Below, one piece after another: positions 34,817 through 44,305 of a stretch of 64,000 bases of DNA. The notes beneath the pieces were generated by a model. The model was not told the origin of the DNA and searched no databases. It saw only the letters and a program-made list of their open reading frames with translations. Position 1 is the first letter of the stretch; every line of letters starts with the position of its first letter. The position numbers and the translations under genes are program-made. The DNA comes from JAJTDS01 sp964202895 (GTDB lineage Bacteria > Pseudomonadota > Alphaproteobacteria > Rickettsiales > UBA1997), in NCBI GenBank assembly GCA_964202895.1, contig CAXNJM010000001.1:992001-1056000 (forward strand), read 5' to 3'.

Positions 34817-35641
34817 ATGTTATCAATAATTTCCCCCGCTAAGAATCTAAATTTTTCTCAACTGACACCTAATAAAGAGAAATATAATTTTACACAGATT
34901 ATATTTAAAAGTGAAGTAAAAGAATTAATAACACAATTACAAAAACTAAATATTGCAGAAATTTCTAAAATGATGGCAATTAGTGATAAATTGGCACAAC
35001 TGAATTTCGATAGAATTAGTGATTTTCAAGAAAGTTTTGATATTATTAATTCTCGACCAGCAATATTTGCCTTTGCTGGCGATGTTTATGAAGCGATAGC
35101 TATAAATAAAGTAGAGGATGATGTTCTGCCTAATTTTCTTGATTTTGCTCAAAAAAACATCAGAATATTGTCTGGGCTTTATGGAATTTTAAAACCCCTT
35201 GATTTAATTCAGCCATATCGACTTGAAATGTCAACCAATTTTACTAATAGTAAAATTTTTAAAAATCACCAATTATCTCAAAATTTTTCTAATTTATATA
35301 GTTTTTGGAATAATAAAATTACCGATATTATTAATTCTGAAATTATTAACCATAAAGATAAAACCATCGTAAATCTTGCTTCAGAAGAATATTTTAGAGT
35401 AATAAACCTTAAAAAAATCAATGCCAATATTGTTAATGTTGTTTTTAAAGAACAAAAAAATAATCAAATGAAAATTATTGGTATCAGTGCTAAGAAAGCA
35501 AGAGGCCTAATGACAAGATTTATAATTGATAACAAGATTAATAATCACAAAGAAATAACCAATTTTCAAGCTAATGGATATTGTTTTAATAGAGATTTAT
35601 CAGATAATAATAATTATGTTTTTGTTAGAAATGTTGGTTAA
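34817..35641 (+). CDS. yaaA: Peroxide stress protein YaaA
   Basis: A 274-residue cytosolic protein of the DUF328/YaaA family. The N-terminal 'SIISPAKNLNFSQLTP', the central 'GDVYEAIA' and 'RILSGLYGILKPLDLIQPYRLEM', and the C-terminal 'SAKKARGLMTRFII' match well. In E. coli it lowers free intracellular iron during hydrogen peroxide stress and binds DNA. It is divergent from the trcR unit and convergent with the DUF481 gene, whose remnant 3' end lies just beyond. Confidence 0.94.
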   Translation: MLSIISPAKNLNFSQLTPNKEKYNFTQIIFKSEVKELITQLQKLNIAEISKMMAISDKLAQLNFDRISDFQESFDIINSRPAIFAFAGDVYEAIAINKVEDDVLPNFLDFAQKNIRILSGLYGILKPLDLIQPYRLEMSTNFTNSKIFKNHQLSQNFSNLYSFWNNKITDIINSEIINHKDKTIVNLASEEYFRVINLKKINANIVNVVFKEQKNNQMKIIGISAKKARGLMTRFIIDNKINNHKEITNFQANGYCFNRDLSDNNNYVFVRNVG

Positions 35642-35648
35642 ATTATTG

Positions 35649-35744
35649 CTAGAATCTGTAGGTTGTGCCTATTTGTATTTTACGAGCTACTCTATTAACA
35701 ATTTGTTTTTTATCAATATATCTTCTTTTGTCAATATTGTGATT
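35649..35744 (-). other. Coding remnant downstream of an in-frame TGA (barrel C-terminus)
   Basis: Directly after the TGA of the DUF481 gene the same frame stays open for 31 codons and ends with 'KIQIGTTYRF' and a TAG (35649-35651). Alternating hydrophobic residues with a final Phe are the hallmark of the last strand of an outer-membrane barrel, which BamA recognises. The upstream frame alone ends in 'KNLAIE' and lacks this signal. Confidence 0.7.
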
Positions 35745-36458
35745 TCATTCAATTGCAAGATTCTTGTTGATATAGTATCTTATAGTGCTTATTGATTCGC
35801 TATCGGATATTTCTTTGTTTGTGAAGAAATAAGATCGATTTAAAAATTGTAGATTATTAATTTGCCAATTTAATCGAAATGATGGAGCTAGCAATGTGGC
35901 ACTCTCAAAATTTTTACTATATCTTTTGCCGATACTTAAATCAACCTCAATAATATCGTTAAGTATTTTTCCAAAGCCAATTGCATGTCTAGAATCGTAG
36001 TAATATGTAGATAGATCATCGTAAATACCGCGATTATAGGTAGTGATATAATATGGGCTCTGCAATATCAAGACTTTTGAAGTTATTTGCGCATCATATA
36101 ATTCTGATTTTTTAGCAAGAATAATTTTTTTCTTGCCACTGCCAGTATCCGCCCAATCATTTGAATGGCTGATGTCAATATTTAAATTATATTGAGATTT
36201 TTTACAAAAAATTCTTGTTCCTATTTCGTAAGATTTTGAATTATAGTCCGATTGGTAATTGCCAATCAAAGAGAAAGTAGTGAGATTATTTTTTAGGTTT
36301 TTATTAATTTTTCGAGCATTATTTCCGATTAATTTTTCTCTTTCGCCTTCTGATTCAAGATCTAGGGCAAAAGATTGTTGATTAAAAATTAGTGAAAGAG
36401 CTATATAATAAAGAAGTTGTAAAAATTTTTTAACAAAAATAATGGTGTTAAATTTCAT
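35745..36458 (-). CDS. DUF481-like outer-membrane barrel protein, interrupted by TGA
   Basis: A 237-residue frame with a signal peptide ('LLYYIALSLIFNQQSFALD') and beta-barrel-like strands: alternating hydrophobic and aromatic residues, e.g. 'YEIGTRIFCKKSQYNLNIDI' and 'YYYDSRHAIGFGKILND'. I read it as YdiY/DUF481-like. A TGA at 35745-35747 stops it, but the frame continues for 31 codons to a proper barrel end. The intact gene would cover 35649-36458 (269 residues). Either a recent nonsense mutation has broken it, or the TGA is read through at some rate. Without the tail, BamA-driven insertion should fail. Family call moderate. Confidence 0.7.
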   Translation of the reverse strand: MKFNTIIFVKKFLQLLYYIALSLIFNQQSFALDLESEGEREKLIGNNARKINKNLKNNLTTFSLIGNYQSDYNSKSYEIGTRIFCKKSQYNLNIDISHSNDWADTGSGKKKIILAKKSELYDAQITSKVLILQSPYYITTYNRGIYDDLSTYYYDSRHAIGFGKILNDIIEVDLSIGKRYSKNFESATLLAPSFRLNWQINNLQFLNRSYFFTNKEISDSESISTIRYYINKNLAIE

Positions 36459-36588
36459 ATGTCGTAAATTATGGTGCCTCTTTTCTGAAAGAAGAGGTTT
36501 GTAGTGTTAAATAGGTGTTATATTTTGGTTTTGAAGAGTCCTTAGTGGTGATTCAGACTCTTAAATTTGGTGATAATTAGGTAATTAT

Positions 36589-36942
36589 TTATTTAGTAGA
36601 GCCAACAGTGCTAGGTACTGGAGCATTATTTACCGGAACATTGCTTGGATTAGAAGCTGGATTATTGTTAGGGTTTTGATTCGCTGGCTCAACATTATTA
36701 ACTGGCTCATTGCCATTAATATTTGTGTTTTGTGAATTATTCGCAGGCTGATTTTGTTCAATGTTTAACTCTTCTGTATTTTCTTCATTAGAGAGATCGG
36801 GCAATTCTAGCTCTTCCTCTTTCGCTTCAAAAAGCCAGCTAGCATGAGATTTTATAGGGTCAGAATATTTTACTCCGGCCAAAAATGCTACCACTAGTAA
36901 TGCAAAAAATATTGCTAATTCTGTAATTTTATTTTTATTCAT
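36589..36942 (-). CDS. Small membrane-anchored protein with Asn/Pro-rich tail
   Basis: A 117-residue protein with one N-terminal helix (about residues 7-25, 'ELAIFFALLVVAFLAGV'), an acidic stretch (about 40-62) and a low-complexity tail of Asn, Pro, Glu and Val up to the end. I recognise no family. It may be an envelope linker or a signal-anchored periplasmic protein. Weak imperfect hairpins lie downstream at 36477-36497 and 36534-36562, the second with aagagtc/gactctt arms, and may end transcription. Confidence 0.65.
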   Translation of the reverse strand: MNKNKITELAIFFALLVVAFLAGVKYSDPIKSHASWLFEAKEEELELPDLSNEENTEELNIEQNQPANNSQNTNINGNEPVNNVEPANQNPNNNPASNPSNVPVNNAPVPSTVGSTK

Positions 36943-37070
36943 TTTTTAAATTTGTTAAAATTATTATTAAATCTAAGGCATCTTTTATAAGCTAAATTTT
37001 ATGAAATTTTGAGCTAAAATAAAAGTGCAGGATAATTTAAAAATAAATAATTTAATTTCAAGAAATTAAA

Positions 37071-37592
37071 TTATTTATTTATCGATTTTCTTATAATTGT
37101 TGAAGAAATATTTATTTCTCTAGTTTTAATCACCCTTATTTTTTGATTGGAGAATCTTTTTTTTGCAATGATAAAGCTTTTACTTTTATGTATTTTGTTG
37201 AGTAGATTATCTCTTGAAAATACTGCAATATCAATCATTTCCAATATTTCTTTAAATTGATTCCAGTGATGAAAATTAAATAATGAATCTGCCCCCATGA
37301 TCCATATAAATTGCAGTTTCGGATATTTTTTTTGTAGGTAATTTATCAATTTATAGCTGTGAATTTCTGAATAGGGTTTAACTCTAATTTTTGGATTATT
37401 ATTAGTTATTTTAACACAGAGATTTACCCTTGTTTCGTATGGTTGATAAAGATTTATATCTTTTAGAGTGTTGTATTGAGTGGGAACCCACCACAATTGA
37501 TTGAGATTAAGCTTTCTTATAGCTAGATTGCTGATATTTATGTGTCCTTGATGAGGAGGGTTAAAGCTTCCTCCTAGAATGCCAATTTTCAA
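37071..37592 (-). CDS. nadD: Nicotinate-nucleotide adenylyltransferase
   Basis: A 173-residue nucleotidyltransferase that makes deamido-NAD from nicotinate mononucleotide and ATP. 'ILGGSFNPPHQGHINIS' is the ATP-binding (GxFxPxHxGH) motif; 'WWVPTQYNTLKD' and 'FIWIMGADSLFNFHHW' are typical, and the C-terminal 'REINISSTIIRKSI' is the ISSTxIR motif. It follows ubiA by 5 bases and is the last gene of the lolA-tolR-tolA-hisS-ubiA-nadD run. Slightly short compared with the usual 190-215 residues. Confidence 0.94.
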   Translation of the reverse strand: MKIGILGGSFNPPHQGHINISNLAIRKLNLNQLWWVPTQYNTLKDINLYQPYETRVNLCVKITNNNPKIRVKPYSEIHSYKLINYLQKKYPKLQFIWIMGADSLFNFHHWNQFKEILEMIDIAVFSRDNLLNKIHKSKSFIIAKKRFSNQKIRVIKTREINISSTIIRKSINK

Positions 37593-37597
37593 AATTT

Positions 37598-38476
37598 TTA
37601 ACCAATAATTATGGCTAGCAACATTAAGAAGCCAATTTTCTGATTTGCTTTAAAAGCTTTTAAGCATTGATTAGAATCTTTAAAATCGCATCTTTTTATG
37701 ATTTTAATAAGCCATATTATCGCCATTAGATTGATAATAATGTATCCTATTGAAAAATTAGCGATTGGTGCAATTAATAGCAATAAAGCAAGCTGAATTA
37801 TTGCGATTATTCCTAAAATATATTTAGGGTGTTTATAAAATTTGATAGCAGTAGATTTTGTACCTATTCGCAGGTCATCTTCAACATCTTGAAAAGCATA
37901 AATACTATCGTAAATAACAGTCCATAATATGGTCGCTAAATATAATATTAAGGATATAAAATTAATTGAATTAGTTAGGGCAATTGTTGATAAGATAATC
38001 GGGCTATTAAATGTGATTCCCAAAAAAATTTGCGGAAAATAGGTGATTCTTTTCATTAATGGATATATTGCCACTAGCCCAGCAATTGCAACTCCCGCGA
38101 CAATGGTTTTGAAATTAAATTGCAACAATATTATCAAGCTAATTAAAAGATTTACTGCCAATATTATCAAGGCTTGATAAGGGCTAATTGCATTTGAGGC
38201 AAGGGGACGATTTTTTGTTCGCTTAACATTTTTATCAAAATTAATATCCAGTAAGTCGTTGATTATACAGCCCGCACTCCTCATGAATATTGCTCCAATT
38301 GAAAATAATATAATGGTTCTAATTAGAGTATCGTGATTAATTGTAAATATTTGATTATTTAAGAAAATGCCCATCAAGGCAGGAATTAACAATAGGAATA
38401 TCCCTGCTGGATTATTTAACCTCATTAAAATCGCTATATTTTTCAGCAAAGATTTTTGTTTTTTTATTGTTTTCAT
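37598..38476 (-). CDS. ubiA: 4-hydroxybenzoate polyprenyltransferase
   Basis: A 292-residue inner-membrane enzyme of ubiquinone synthesis with about nine helices. The two Asp-rich motifs are 'INDLLDINFDKNVKRTKNRP' (NDxxDxxxD) and 'YDSIYAFQDVEDDLRIGTKS'. It attaches the polyprenyl tail to 4-hydroxybenzoate. The start overlaps the hisS stop by one base (TAATG). This is the classic UbiA; a second family member lies at 29665-30456. Confidence 0.95.
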   Translation of the reverse strand: MKTIKKQKSLLKNIAILMRLNNPAGIFLLLIPALMGIFLNNQIFTINHDTLIRTIILFSIGAIFMRSAGCIINDLLDINFDKNVKRTKNRPLASNAISPYQALIILAVNLLISLIILLQFNFKTIVAGVAIAGLVAIYPLMKRITYFPQIFLGITFNSPIILSTIALTNSINFISLILYLATILWTVIYDSIYAFQDVEDDLRIGTKSTAIKFYKHPKYILGIIAIIQLALLLLIAPIANFSIGYIIINLMAIIWLIKIIKRCDFKDSNQCLKAFKANQKIGFLMLLAIIIG

Positions 38477-39741
38477 TATTGATTTTGCTGTAAAAATTCT
38501 ATTATTTGGGAATTTGTAATTTTGGTTTCTTTTCCTTCGTCAAAGTTTTTAACAACTAATTCTTGGTTTTTTATTTCATTTTCTCCGATTATAATGACCC
38601 ATTTTGCATTAACTTGAGTTGCAAATTTTAGCTGTTTTTTAAAATTACTATTTGCCATAAATTCAGTATAAAAATTATTCTCACGAAGTTTACAACTAAT
38701 GTTAAATGCTGTATTTTCAGAATCTTCGCCGATATAAATTACTACAATTGGTCGCGATTTGTTTTCTGTAAATTGAGTATTTTCTTCTATCATAATCATT
38801 ATTCTTTCTATTCCTCCTGCAAAACCAAATGCAGGAAGGTTTTTACCTCCCATTTGCTGACTGAGATTGTCATATCTTCCACCGGCTAAAACCGCATTTT
38901 GTGCACCTTGATGATTATTGATAAATTCAAAAACTGTAGAGTTATAGTAATCCAAGCCTCTAACTAAACGATAATCAACCTCAAACTCAATATTAGAGGC
39001 GGTTAACAAATTAAGAATCTTATCGAATCTTGATTTTGAATCATTGTCAAAGAAATTTTTAATCTGAGGTGCATCAAGTGATATTTCAATGTCTTTTTGG
39101 TTTTTTGAATCAAGAATTCTTAATGGGTTTTTGTGAAGACGGGCTTTAGAGTCTTCTGATAATTGATCTTGGTATTTGCTAAAAAATTTAATTAATTCTT
39201 CTTGATAAAGATTTTTTATTATATTTGAACCTAAAGAATTAATAATCAATTTAGTGTTATTTTTAATGCCTAATTCTTGTAGTAATTTATTAGCAAGCAT
39301 TAAATTTTGTACATCACAAAAAATGCTGTCATCGCCAAAGCATTCAAAATTAATTTGATGAAATTGTCTTTGTCTGCCTTTTTGAGGTCTGTCATAGCGA
39401 AATAGAGGGCCGTAAGAAAATAATTTGACAGGTAAATTATTGGTTAATTGAGAATTTTCAATAATTGCTCTAACGATTGATGCGGTGAATTCTGGTCTTA
39501 AAGTGAGGTAATTGCTTCCTCTATCAAGAAATTTATACACTTCCTTACTGATAATATCTGAATTATCGCCAAGATTTCTTTCAAAAATTTCACTAAATTC
39601 AAATATTGGGGTTTGTAATTCCTGAAATCCAAAGATTTTGCTATATTTTTTAGCATTTTCAATGATGTGATTGAATCTTGCTATATCAATTCCAAATAAG
39701 TCTTTTGTGCCTCTTACGGCTTGTATTTTGTGATTACTCAT
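38476..39741 (-). CDS. hisS: Histidine--tRNA ligase
   Basis: A 421-residue class II aminoacyl-tRNA synthetase. Motif 1 ('QELQTPIFEFSEIFER'), motif 2 ('FSYGPLFRYDRPQKGRQRQF') and motif 3 ('PAFGFAGGIERI') are visible, as is the histidine loop 'LVRGLDYYNSTVFEF'. The C-terminal anticodon domain ('RPIVVIYIGEDSENTAF') is complete. It lies between tolA (15 bases) and ubiA (1-base overlap). Confidence 0.97.
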   Translation of the reverse strand: MSNHKIQAVRGTKDLFGIDIARFNHIIENAKKYSKIFGFQELQTPIFEFSEIFERNLGDNSDIISKEVYKFLDRGSNYLTLRPEFTASIVRAIIENSQLTNNLPVKLFSYGPLFRYDRPQKGRQRQFHQINFECFGDDSIFCDVQNLMLANKLLQELGIKNNTKLIINSLGSNIIKNLYQEELIKFFSKYQDQLSEDSKARLHKNPLRILDSKNQKDIEISLDAPQIKNFFDNDSKSRFDKILNLLTASNIEFEVDYRLVRGLDYYNSTVFEFINNHQGAQNAVLAGGRYDNLSQQMGGKNLPAFGFAGGIERIMIMIEENTQFTENKSRPIVVIYIGEDSENTAFNISCKLRENNFYTEFMANSNFKKQLKFATQVNAKWVIIIGENEIKNQELVVKNFDEGKETKITNSQIIEFLQQNQ

Positions 39742-39756
39742 AAATTATTATTTTGA

Positions 39757-40629
39757 TTAATTTCCTTCAAATTCAAAAATTAAATCTTGTAATTGTTCTG
39801 TAATATTTGAGGGAATATTTCTAATTGGATTGCATAGTTCTAATGCTCTTTTAACATTATCAACGGCAATTTTATATTGATAATTATTGGGGTCGAGATA
39901 ATTTTCACTTTTAATTTGTTGGTATATATCTGATTCAATGGTGCCATCTTGATTAATTTTAGCCTTAGTAACAACTTTTTGATTACTATATTTGCGACTC
40001 TCAAAAATTGCTCTCTGATAACATAGTTTTATTTGTGCCTGAATGTTAAATTTCTGACGGTTAGATAGGCCATTAGCCTCAAAATTAAAGGTTTTTCTTG
40101 AGTTAATAATTTCTAGTGTTTTGTTGTTTGAATTGATTTCATTTGTTGAGATTGAATTTTCATCATTATTATCTAATTTCTCTTGATTTGTTTCGATTTT
40201 TTCATTGCTAGGAACTGCTTTATATTCTAGCTCCGGAGTAGATTTTTCTGGTTGGCTAACATTTATCTGATCTGTGTTTGATAAAGATTTGACCGAGTTA
40301 GGTTTTATTTTGGCAATAATGCTAGGTTTGTTAATATTTTGGGGTTTTTGATTTGGTATTGTAGGTTTTAATTGCTCCGATGTTTGTTTTTTAATTTTCT
40401 GTTCAGATGTTTTTGGTGTTATTTTTTCTAAATTTTGAGGAGCTTCTTTTATTTGATTAACAGTTGATTCTATTTGACTCAAAGCATCTTTGCTATTATC
40501 TACAACCATAAAGCCTACTTTTATTTCTTTTGTTTTGGTTGAACGAGGTTGATGAATCTTAAAATTTGCATAAAGCAAGAATAATATCAAGCTGTGTAAG
40601 AAAACTGAGTAAGCTAAATTTTTTATCAT
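39757..40629 (-). CDS. tolA: TolA-like periplasmic coupling protein
   Basis: A 290-residue protein with one N-terminal membrane helix (about 4-22), a long Lys/Pro/Gln/Asn-rich linker (about 55-190) and a C-terminal globular domain ('IQAQIKLCYQRAIFESRKYS', with Cys; later 'VKRALELCNPIRNIP'). This is the layout of alphaproteobacterial TolA, which spans the periplasm and links the TolQR motor to the outer membrane. It overlaps tolR by four bases (ATGA), so expression is coupled. Pal and TolB are not in the window. Confidence 0.87.
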   Translation of the reverse strand: MIKNLAYSVFLHSLILFLLYANFKIHQPRSTKTKEIKVGFMVVDNSKDALSQIESTVNQIKEAPQNLEKITPKTSEQKIKKQTSEQLKPTIPNQKPQNINKPSIIAKIKPNSVKSLSNTDQINVSQPEKSTPELEYKAVPSNEKIETNQEKLDNNDENSISTNEINSNNKTLEIINSRKTFNFEANGLSNRQKFNIQAQIKLCYQRAIFESRKYSNQKVVTKAKINQDGTIESDIYQQIKSENYLDPNNYQYKIAVDNVKRALELCNPIRNIPSNITEQLQDLIFEFEGN

Positions 40630-41051
40630 TGAATTAATTCAGTTACTAAAATAACTTGACTAAATCCGGCTAGATTTATAATTTTAACCGCTTCCATTAC
40701 TATGCCATAATCAAGGTTTTTATCTGCCCTGATATGAATTTTTGTTGATAGATCTCCTCCAGATAAAACGATAAGACGGGAAGCAAGGTTTGATATGTTG
40801 GAAACCACATCATCAATGTAGATATCTTGGTTTGACTTTATTGAAATAGTGATTGATTTATTTTTATCAGTTTCAGGAGTTGCTACACCTTGGGGCAGTT
40901 CAATATTAACTCCGCTTGTCATCATTGGTGCGGCCACCATAAAAATTATTAACAATACAAGTAGAATATCAACGAAAGGGGTTATATTTATTTCGCTAAT
41001 CGCAACCCTTCTTTTGTTCTGACGATTTGTATTGTTGATTTTAAAACCCAT
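40626..41051 (-). CDS. tolR: TolR/ExbD-family protein
   Basis: A 141-residue inner-membrane protein. One helix covers about residues 22-42 with the proton-path Asp in 'ITPFVDILLVLLIIFMVAAP'-type sequence, followed by 'SGVNIELPQGV' and a periplasmic domain ending in 'AGFSQVILVTEL'. It pairs with TolQ and TolA. It is one of very few genes here that end in TGA, and a TAA follows at once. The start overlaps the lolA stop by one base. Confidence 0.93.
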   Translation of the reverse strand: MGFKINNTNRQNKRRVAISEINITPFVDILLVLLIIFMVAAPMMTSGVNIELPQGVATPETDKNKSITISIKSNQDIYIDDVVSNISNLASRLIVLSGGDLSTKIHIRADKNLDYGIVMEAVKIINLAGFSQVILVTELIQ

Positions 41052-41683
41052 TATTGAGAAAGATTTTGATTTTTTGCAATAAATAATTTGTTAGAAATTG
41101 GTGTCGATGTATCAATATTTTCTAGCCTAAGAATAACATTTTGACCAAGTTCGTTGGTTGACTCAATTCTTTTTAAAAAAGTTGGATTAAGATTAAAAGC
41201 TATTTTTGATTCAATTTGTGGTTGTTCTTTTTGGTTTTGTTTTAAAGATATAATGATTTCTTGTTCGTTTTTGATAATATTTGTAATTGAGATTTTTGGA
41301 TCACTAAAAGAGATGTTATTTTTCAATAAAAAAGAGGCTGGAGTGCTACTTGAATCGATGTATGAGGTTTCTTCCAGTTCAAGATCTTGGTAAATTAGTT
41401 TTGAACCATTGATGATAATTAATATTTTTGGTTTAGTTTGATATTCGATTCTAATTTTTCCGTTTTTGTCGTTTTTAGATAAGAAAAACTTGCCTTTAGC
41501 GGTGCTATCATTTGATTCTTGGTAGAAATTTGCAGAAAATTGCTTAATGTTGTTTAGATAATTTTCTATTATGAATAAATCTTCTTGGTGTTTTAATAAT
41601 AAATCTGTTTTTGCAATGCTTTGATTAATGTTAAATATCAAAAAAAAAGCAAAAAAAAGTAAACTCTTTAAGTTTTTAGACAT
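41051..41683 (-). CDS. lolA: Outer-membrane lipoprotein carrier protein LolA
   Basis: I use the ATG at 41683, which starts directly at a proper signal peptide ('LLFFAFFLIFNINQSIAKTD'), giving 210 residues; the longer frame to 41776 would add a 31-residue polar lead. The mature part has 'NIKQFSANFYQESNDSTAKG', 'GKIRIEYQTKPKILIIINGS' and 'LKNNISFSD', all typical. LolA carries lipoproteins across the periplasm to the outer membrane. It heads the run lolA-tolR-tolA-hisS-ubiA-nadD. Confidence 0.9.
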   Translation of the reverse strand: MSKNLKSLLFFAFFLIFNINQSIAKTDLLLKHQEDLFIIENYLNNIKQFSANFYQESNDSTAKGKFFLSKNDKNGKIRIEYQTKPKILIIINGSKLIYQDLELEETSYIDSSSTPASFLLKNNISFSDPKISITNIIKNEQEIIISLKQNQKEQPQIESKIAFNLNPTFLKRIESTNELGQNVILRLENIDTSTPISNKLFIAKNQNLSQ

Positions 41684-41787
41684 TGTTATTAATGAGGAAG
41701 AGCCTATTTTAAAGCTATTTGAGTATCTATTGATATTATTTTTAATGGATATAAAATAGGACGGCTTCCCTTGCATTTTTATAGAGA

Positions 41788-43008
41788 TTATTTGGAATAA
41801 TAAGCTTTTTTATCTAGACCGCCTTCAGATTTGTCGACAATTAAAGTGATTGCACTATCACCAGTGATATTGATTGTTGTTCTTATCATATCAAGAACGC
41901 GATCGATGCCAAGAATGATTCCAATTCCTTCAATTGGAAGATTAACCGACGAAAGAACCATTCCCATGAATATTATTGATCCACTTGGAATTCCCGCTGC
42001 TCCAATTGAGCCAAATGTGCAGGTTAAAATTAACATCAAGTAATTATGATAAGTTAGGTCAATTCCGTATGCTTGAGCAAAAAATAATGCACAAATACCA
42101 AGATAAATTGCCGTTCCATCCATATTTATACAAACTCCAAGGGGCATTAAAAAATTAGAGTTTGTTTTTGATACACCCATTTTTTGTTGTAATTGTGACA
42201 TTGCAGTTGAAAGAGTTGCTTTACTACTGCTGGTTGAGAAGGCAATTGATTGAGTAAAAAGAATTTTACGATAAAATGGCAGAGGAGATAATCTAGCAAA
42301 TATTAGAATCATTAATCCAAAAACTAAATATTGAACTACACAAGCACCGAGGAAAACAAAAATTAATTTTGTTAAAGATTGCAATACATCAAGACCTTGA
42401 GTTCCAACAACCCAAGAAATAAAGCCAAAAACTCCAAATGGAGCAAGTTTAATGATATTTTCAATCATTTTAAAAGTTACTTGCGATGCGGAGTAAATGA
42501 AATCTTTGACTGGCTTTGCTTTTTCTCCAACAAGATTTATAGTAATTCCAGTAAAAATTGAAAAAATAATAATTTGCAAGAAATTATCTTCAGTCATTGA
42601 TCTAATTGGATTAGTTGGGATAAGGCCAAGTAGAAATTCAGAAATAGTGGGGGGAGTTTTTGCCACAACTGTTGCGGTTGCTACTCCGCCTTTTAAAATT
42701 GAGTTTAGATCTATTCCTGCTCCAGGTTCAAAAATTGTTCCCGCAGTGAGGCCGATTAGAACTGCAAAAATAGAGGTTAAAATATAGCTAGAAAAGCCTT
42801 TAATGCCAATTGTTGTAAAGTTTCCCTCTCCACTCATTGAGGTAATGCCCGACAATAAAGCAAAAAATATTAATGGCACAATTACCATTTTTACTAAATT
42901 TATAAAAATAGTACCAAAAATTTTTAGGTTTACTGCATCTTCTTTTAAGTATAGACCAGCTATAATTCCTAGGATGAGACCAATAATAACTTGTTGCCAA
43001 AGTTTCAT
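41788..43008 (-). CDS. Dicarboxylate/amino acid:cation symporter (DAACS family)
   Basis: A 406-residue inner-membrane transporter of the GltP/DctA family with eight helices and two re-entrant loops. Visible are 'FINLVKMVIVPLIFFALLSG', the serine-rich loop 'SIAFSTSSSKATLS', 'GVCINMDGTAIYLG' and 'AAGIPSGSIIF', followed by 'DRVLDMIRTTINITGDS'. Substrates in the family are glutamate, aspartate or C4-dicarboxylates driven by Na+ or H+; the choice is not clear here. Host-associated alphaproteobacteria often depend on such carriers for carbon. Confidence 0.93.
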   Translation of the reverse strand: MKLWQQVIIGLILGIIAGLYLKEDAVNLKIFGTIFINLVKMVIVPLIFFALLSGITSMSGEGNFTTIGIKGFSSYILTSIFAVLIGLTAGTIFEPGAGIDLNSILKGGVATATVVAKTPPTISEFLLGLIPTNPIRSMTEDNFLQIIIFSIFTGITINLVGEKAKPVKDFIYSASQVTFKMIENIIKLAPFGVFGFISWVVGTQGLDVLQSLTKLIFVFLGACVVQYLVFGLMILIFARLSPLPFYRKILFTQSIAFSTSSSKATLSTAMSQLQQKMGVSKTNSNFLMPLGVCINMDGTAIYLGICALFFAQAYGIDLTYHNYLMLILTCTFGSIGAAGIPSGSIIFMGMVLSSVNLPIEGIGIILGIDRVLDMIRTTINITGDSAITLIVDKSEGGLDKKAYYSK

Positions 43009-43204
43009 AATTTTGTTAAATTTGATTTGTTAAATTAAGATTTTATTGCTTAATTTTGTTTGTTAATCTTATTTGATTTTCAATAGTTTTTAGCTATTTA
43101 GTCAATCGCCACAAGAGTTATTAATTCATTTTTAAAGTTGATAAATATTGAACCTAATTTCTTTTAAGTCAAGTTTTTTCTAAAATTAGCAATTTTGATG
43201 TAGT

Positions 43205-44305
43205 TTAGTAAATCTTATTTTTATGGTTTATTTGTTTTTCTATAGATTCTCTAATGATTCTTAGTTCGTGATTTTGTAGCGGTATTAACCCTTTGGAGGT
43301 TAAATCTCCGTTGATTCCCAAATGTTCATTTCCAGTTATTTCTAGAATAAAATCGTTCATTTTATAAGCATAATTCAAATGTTCTTTTTTTGCATAAATA
43401 AATAAAGGTCTTGAAATTGGATATAGTTGGGAGGTTATATTTTCAATATTGGGATTGATATTGTTAATGTTAACTCCTGCTATTATATTTTGATTTTCTT
43501 GCAAAAAATTAAAACCAAATATTCCCAAAGCTTTTTCGTCATTAACTAATTTTTGAATAATTAGATTATCGTTTTCTCCCGCTTCTATAAATACTCCGTC
43601 CGTTCTTATAACACGGCATTTTTTCTGACGAATTTTTTTATCTGGATATGATTTTATAAAGCTTTGATGACTCATGCAGGGCTTTTCAATTGCAAGTTCC
43701 ACAAAAGCATCTCTAGTTCCAGAGCTGGTTGGAGGGCCATATATTCTGATTGGAATATTTGGCAATTGCGGATTAATTTCATTCCACTTTTTATATTTAT
43801 TGGCATCCAATTTCGCATTTTCATCGGGAATTTCTGCTATAAGAGCAAGAAACAATTGCTCTAAAGATAAGTTTTTGATTATCGCATTTTGTTGATCGGT
43901 TTTTTTTCCTGCCAAAACTATTCCATCATAACCAATTTTGATTTCTATTGGAATATTGATTTTGTTGCTTTCGCAATATTTTATTTCACTTATTTCAATT
44001 CTTCTTGAGGCATTGATGAAATCTGGATAAAGTTCTCCAACTCCACTACAAAAGAGTTTGAATCCGCCACCTGTTCCATTCGATTCAACGATTGGACTTT
44101 TTGCATTTTTATCACTTAATTTTTCAATTCTACTAAAATCTTCTGCAATATTGGCAATAAAGGGGTAAACGGTTGAAGAGCCAACAATTTGCAAATGCTT
44201 TCTTTTAAAATTACTTAGGGCTTTGTCTTTGTTGCTTGCCTTCGAATTTAAAGGCAGAAAATTTGATAATATTATTGATGCAAGAACGATAATTTTTAGT
44301 TTCAT
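43205..44305 (-). CDS. pstS: Phosphate ABC transporter substrate-binding protein
   Basis: A 366-residue exported protein with a signal peptide ('KLKIIVLASIILSNFLPLNSKA'). The phosphate-binding loops are 'IVGSSTVYPFIA' and 'VESNGTGGGFKLFCSG', and 'GPPTSSGTRDAFVEL' is the second loop. Family members catch phosphate in the periplasm for the PstCAB importer. No pstC, pstA or pstB is adjacent; the gene stands alone, so the importer must be elsewhere. The 196-base spacer to the symporter gene downstream is A/T-rich without features. Confidence 0.9.
   Translation of the reverse strand: MKLKIIVLASIILSNFLPLNSKASNKDKALSNFKRKHLQIVGSSTVYPFIANIAEDFSRIEKLSDKNAKSPIVESNGTGGGFKLFCSGVGELYPDFINASRRIEISEIKYCESNKINIPIEIKIGYDGIVLAGKKTDQQNAIIKNLSLEQLFLALIAEIPDENAKLDANKYKKWNEINPQLPNIPIRIYGPPTSSGTRDAFVELAIEKPCMSHQSFIKSYPDKKIRQKKCRVIRTDGVFIEAGENDNLIIQKLVNDEKALGIFGFNFLQENQNIIAGVNINNINPNIENITSQLYPISRPLFIYAKKEHLNYAYKMNDFILEITGNEHLGINGDLTSKGLIPLQNHELRIIRESIEKQINHKNKIY

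Noticed and set aside
41684..41776. N-terminal extension of LolA to 41776
   Set aside because: It would place 31 polar residues before a well-formed signal peptide; the internal ATG at 41683 fits better.
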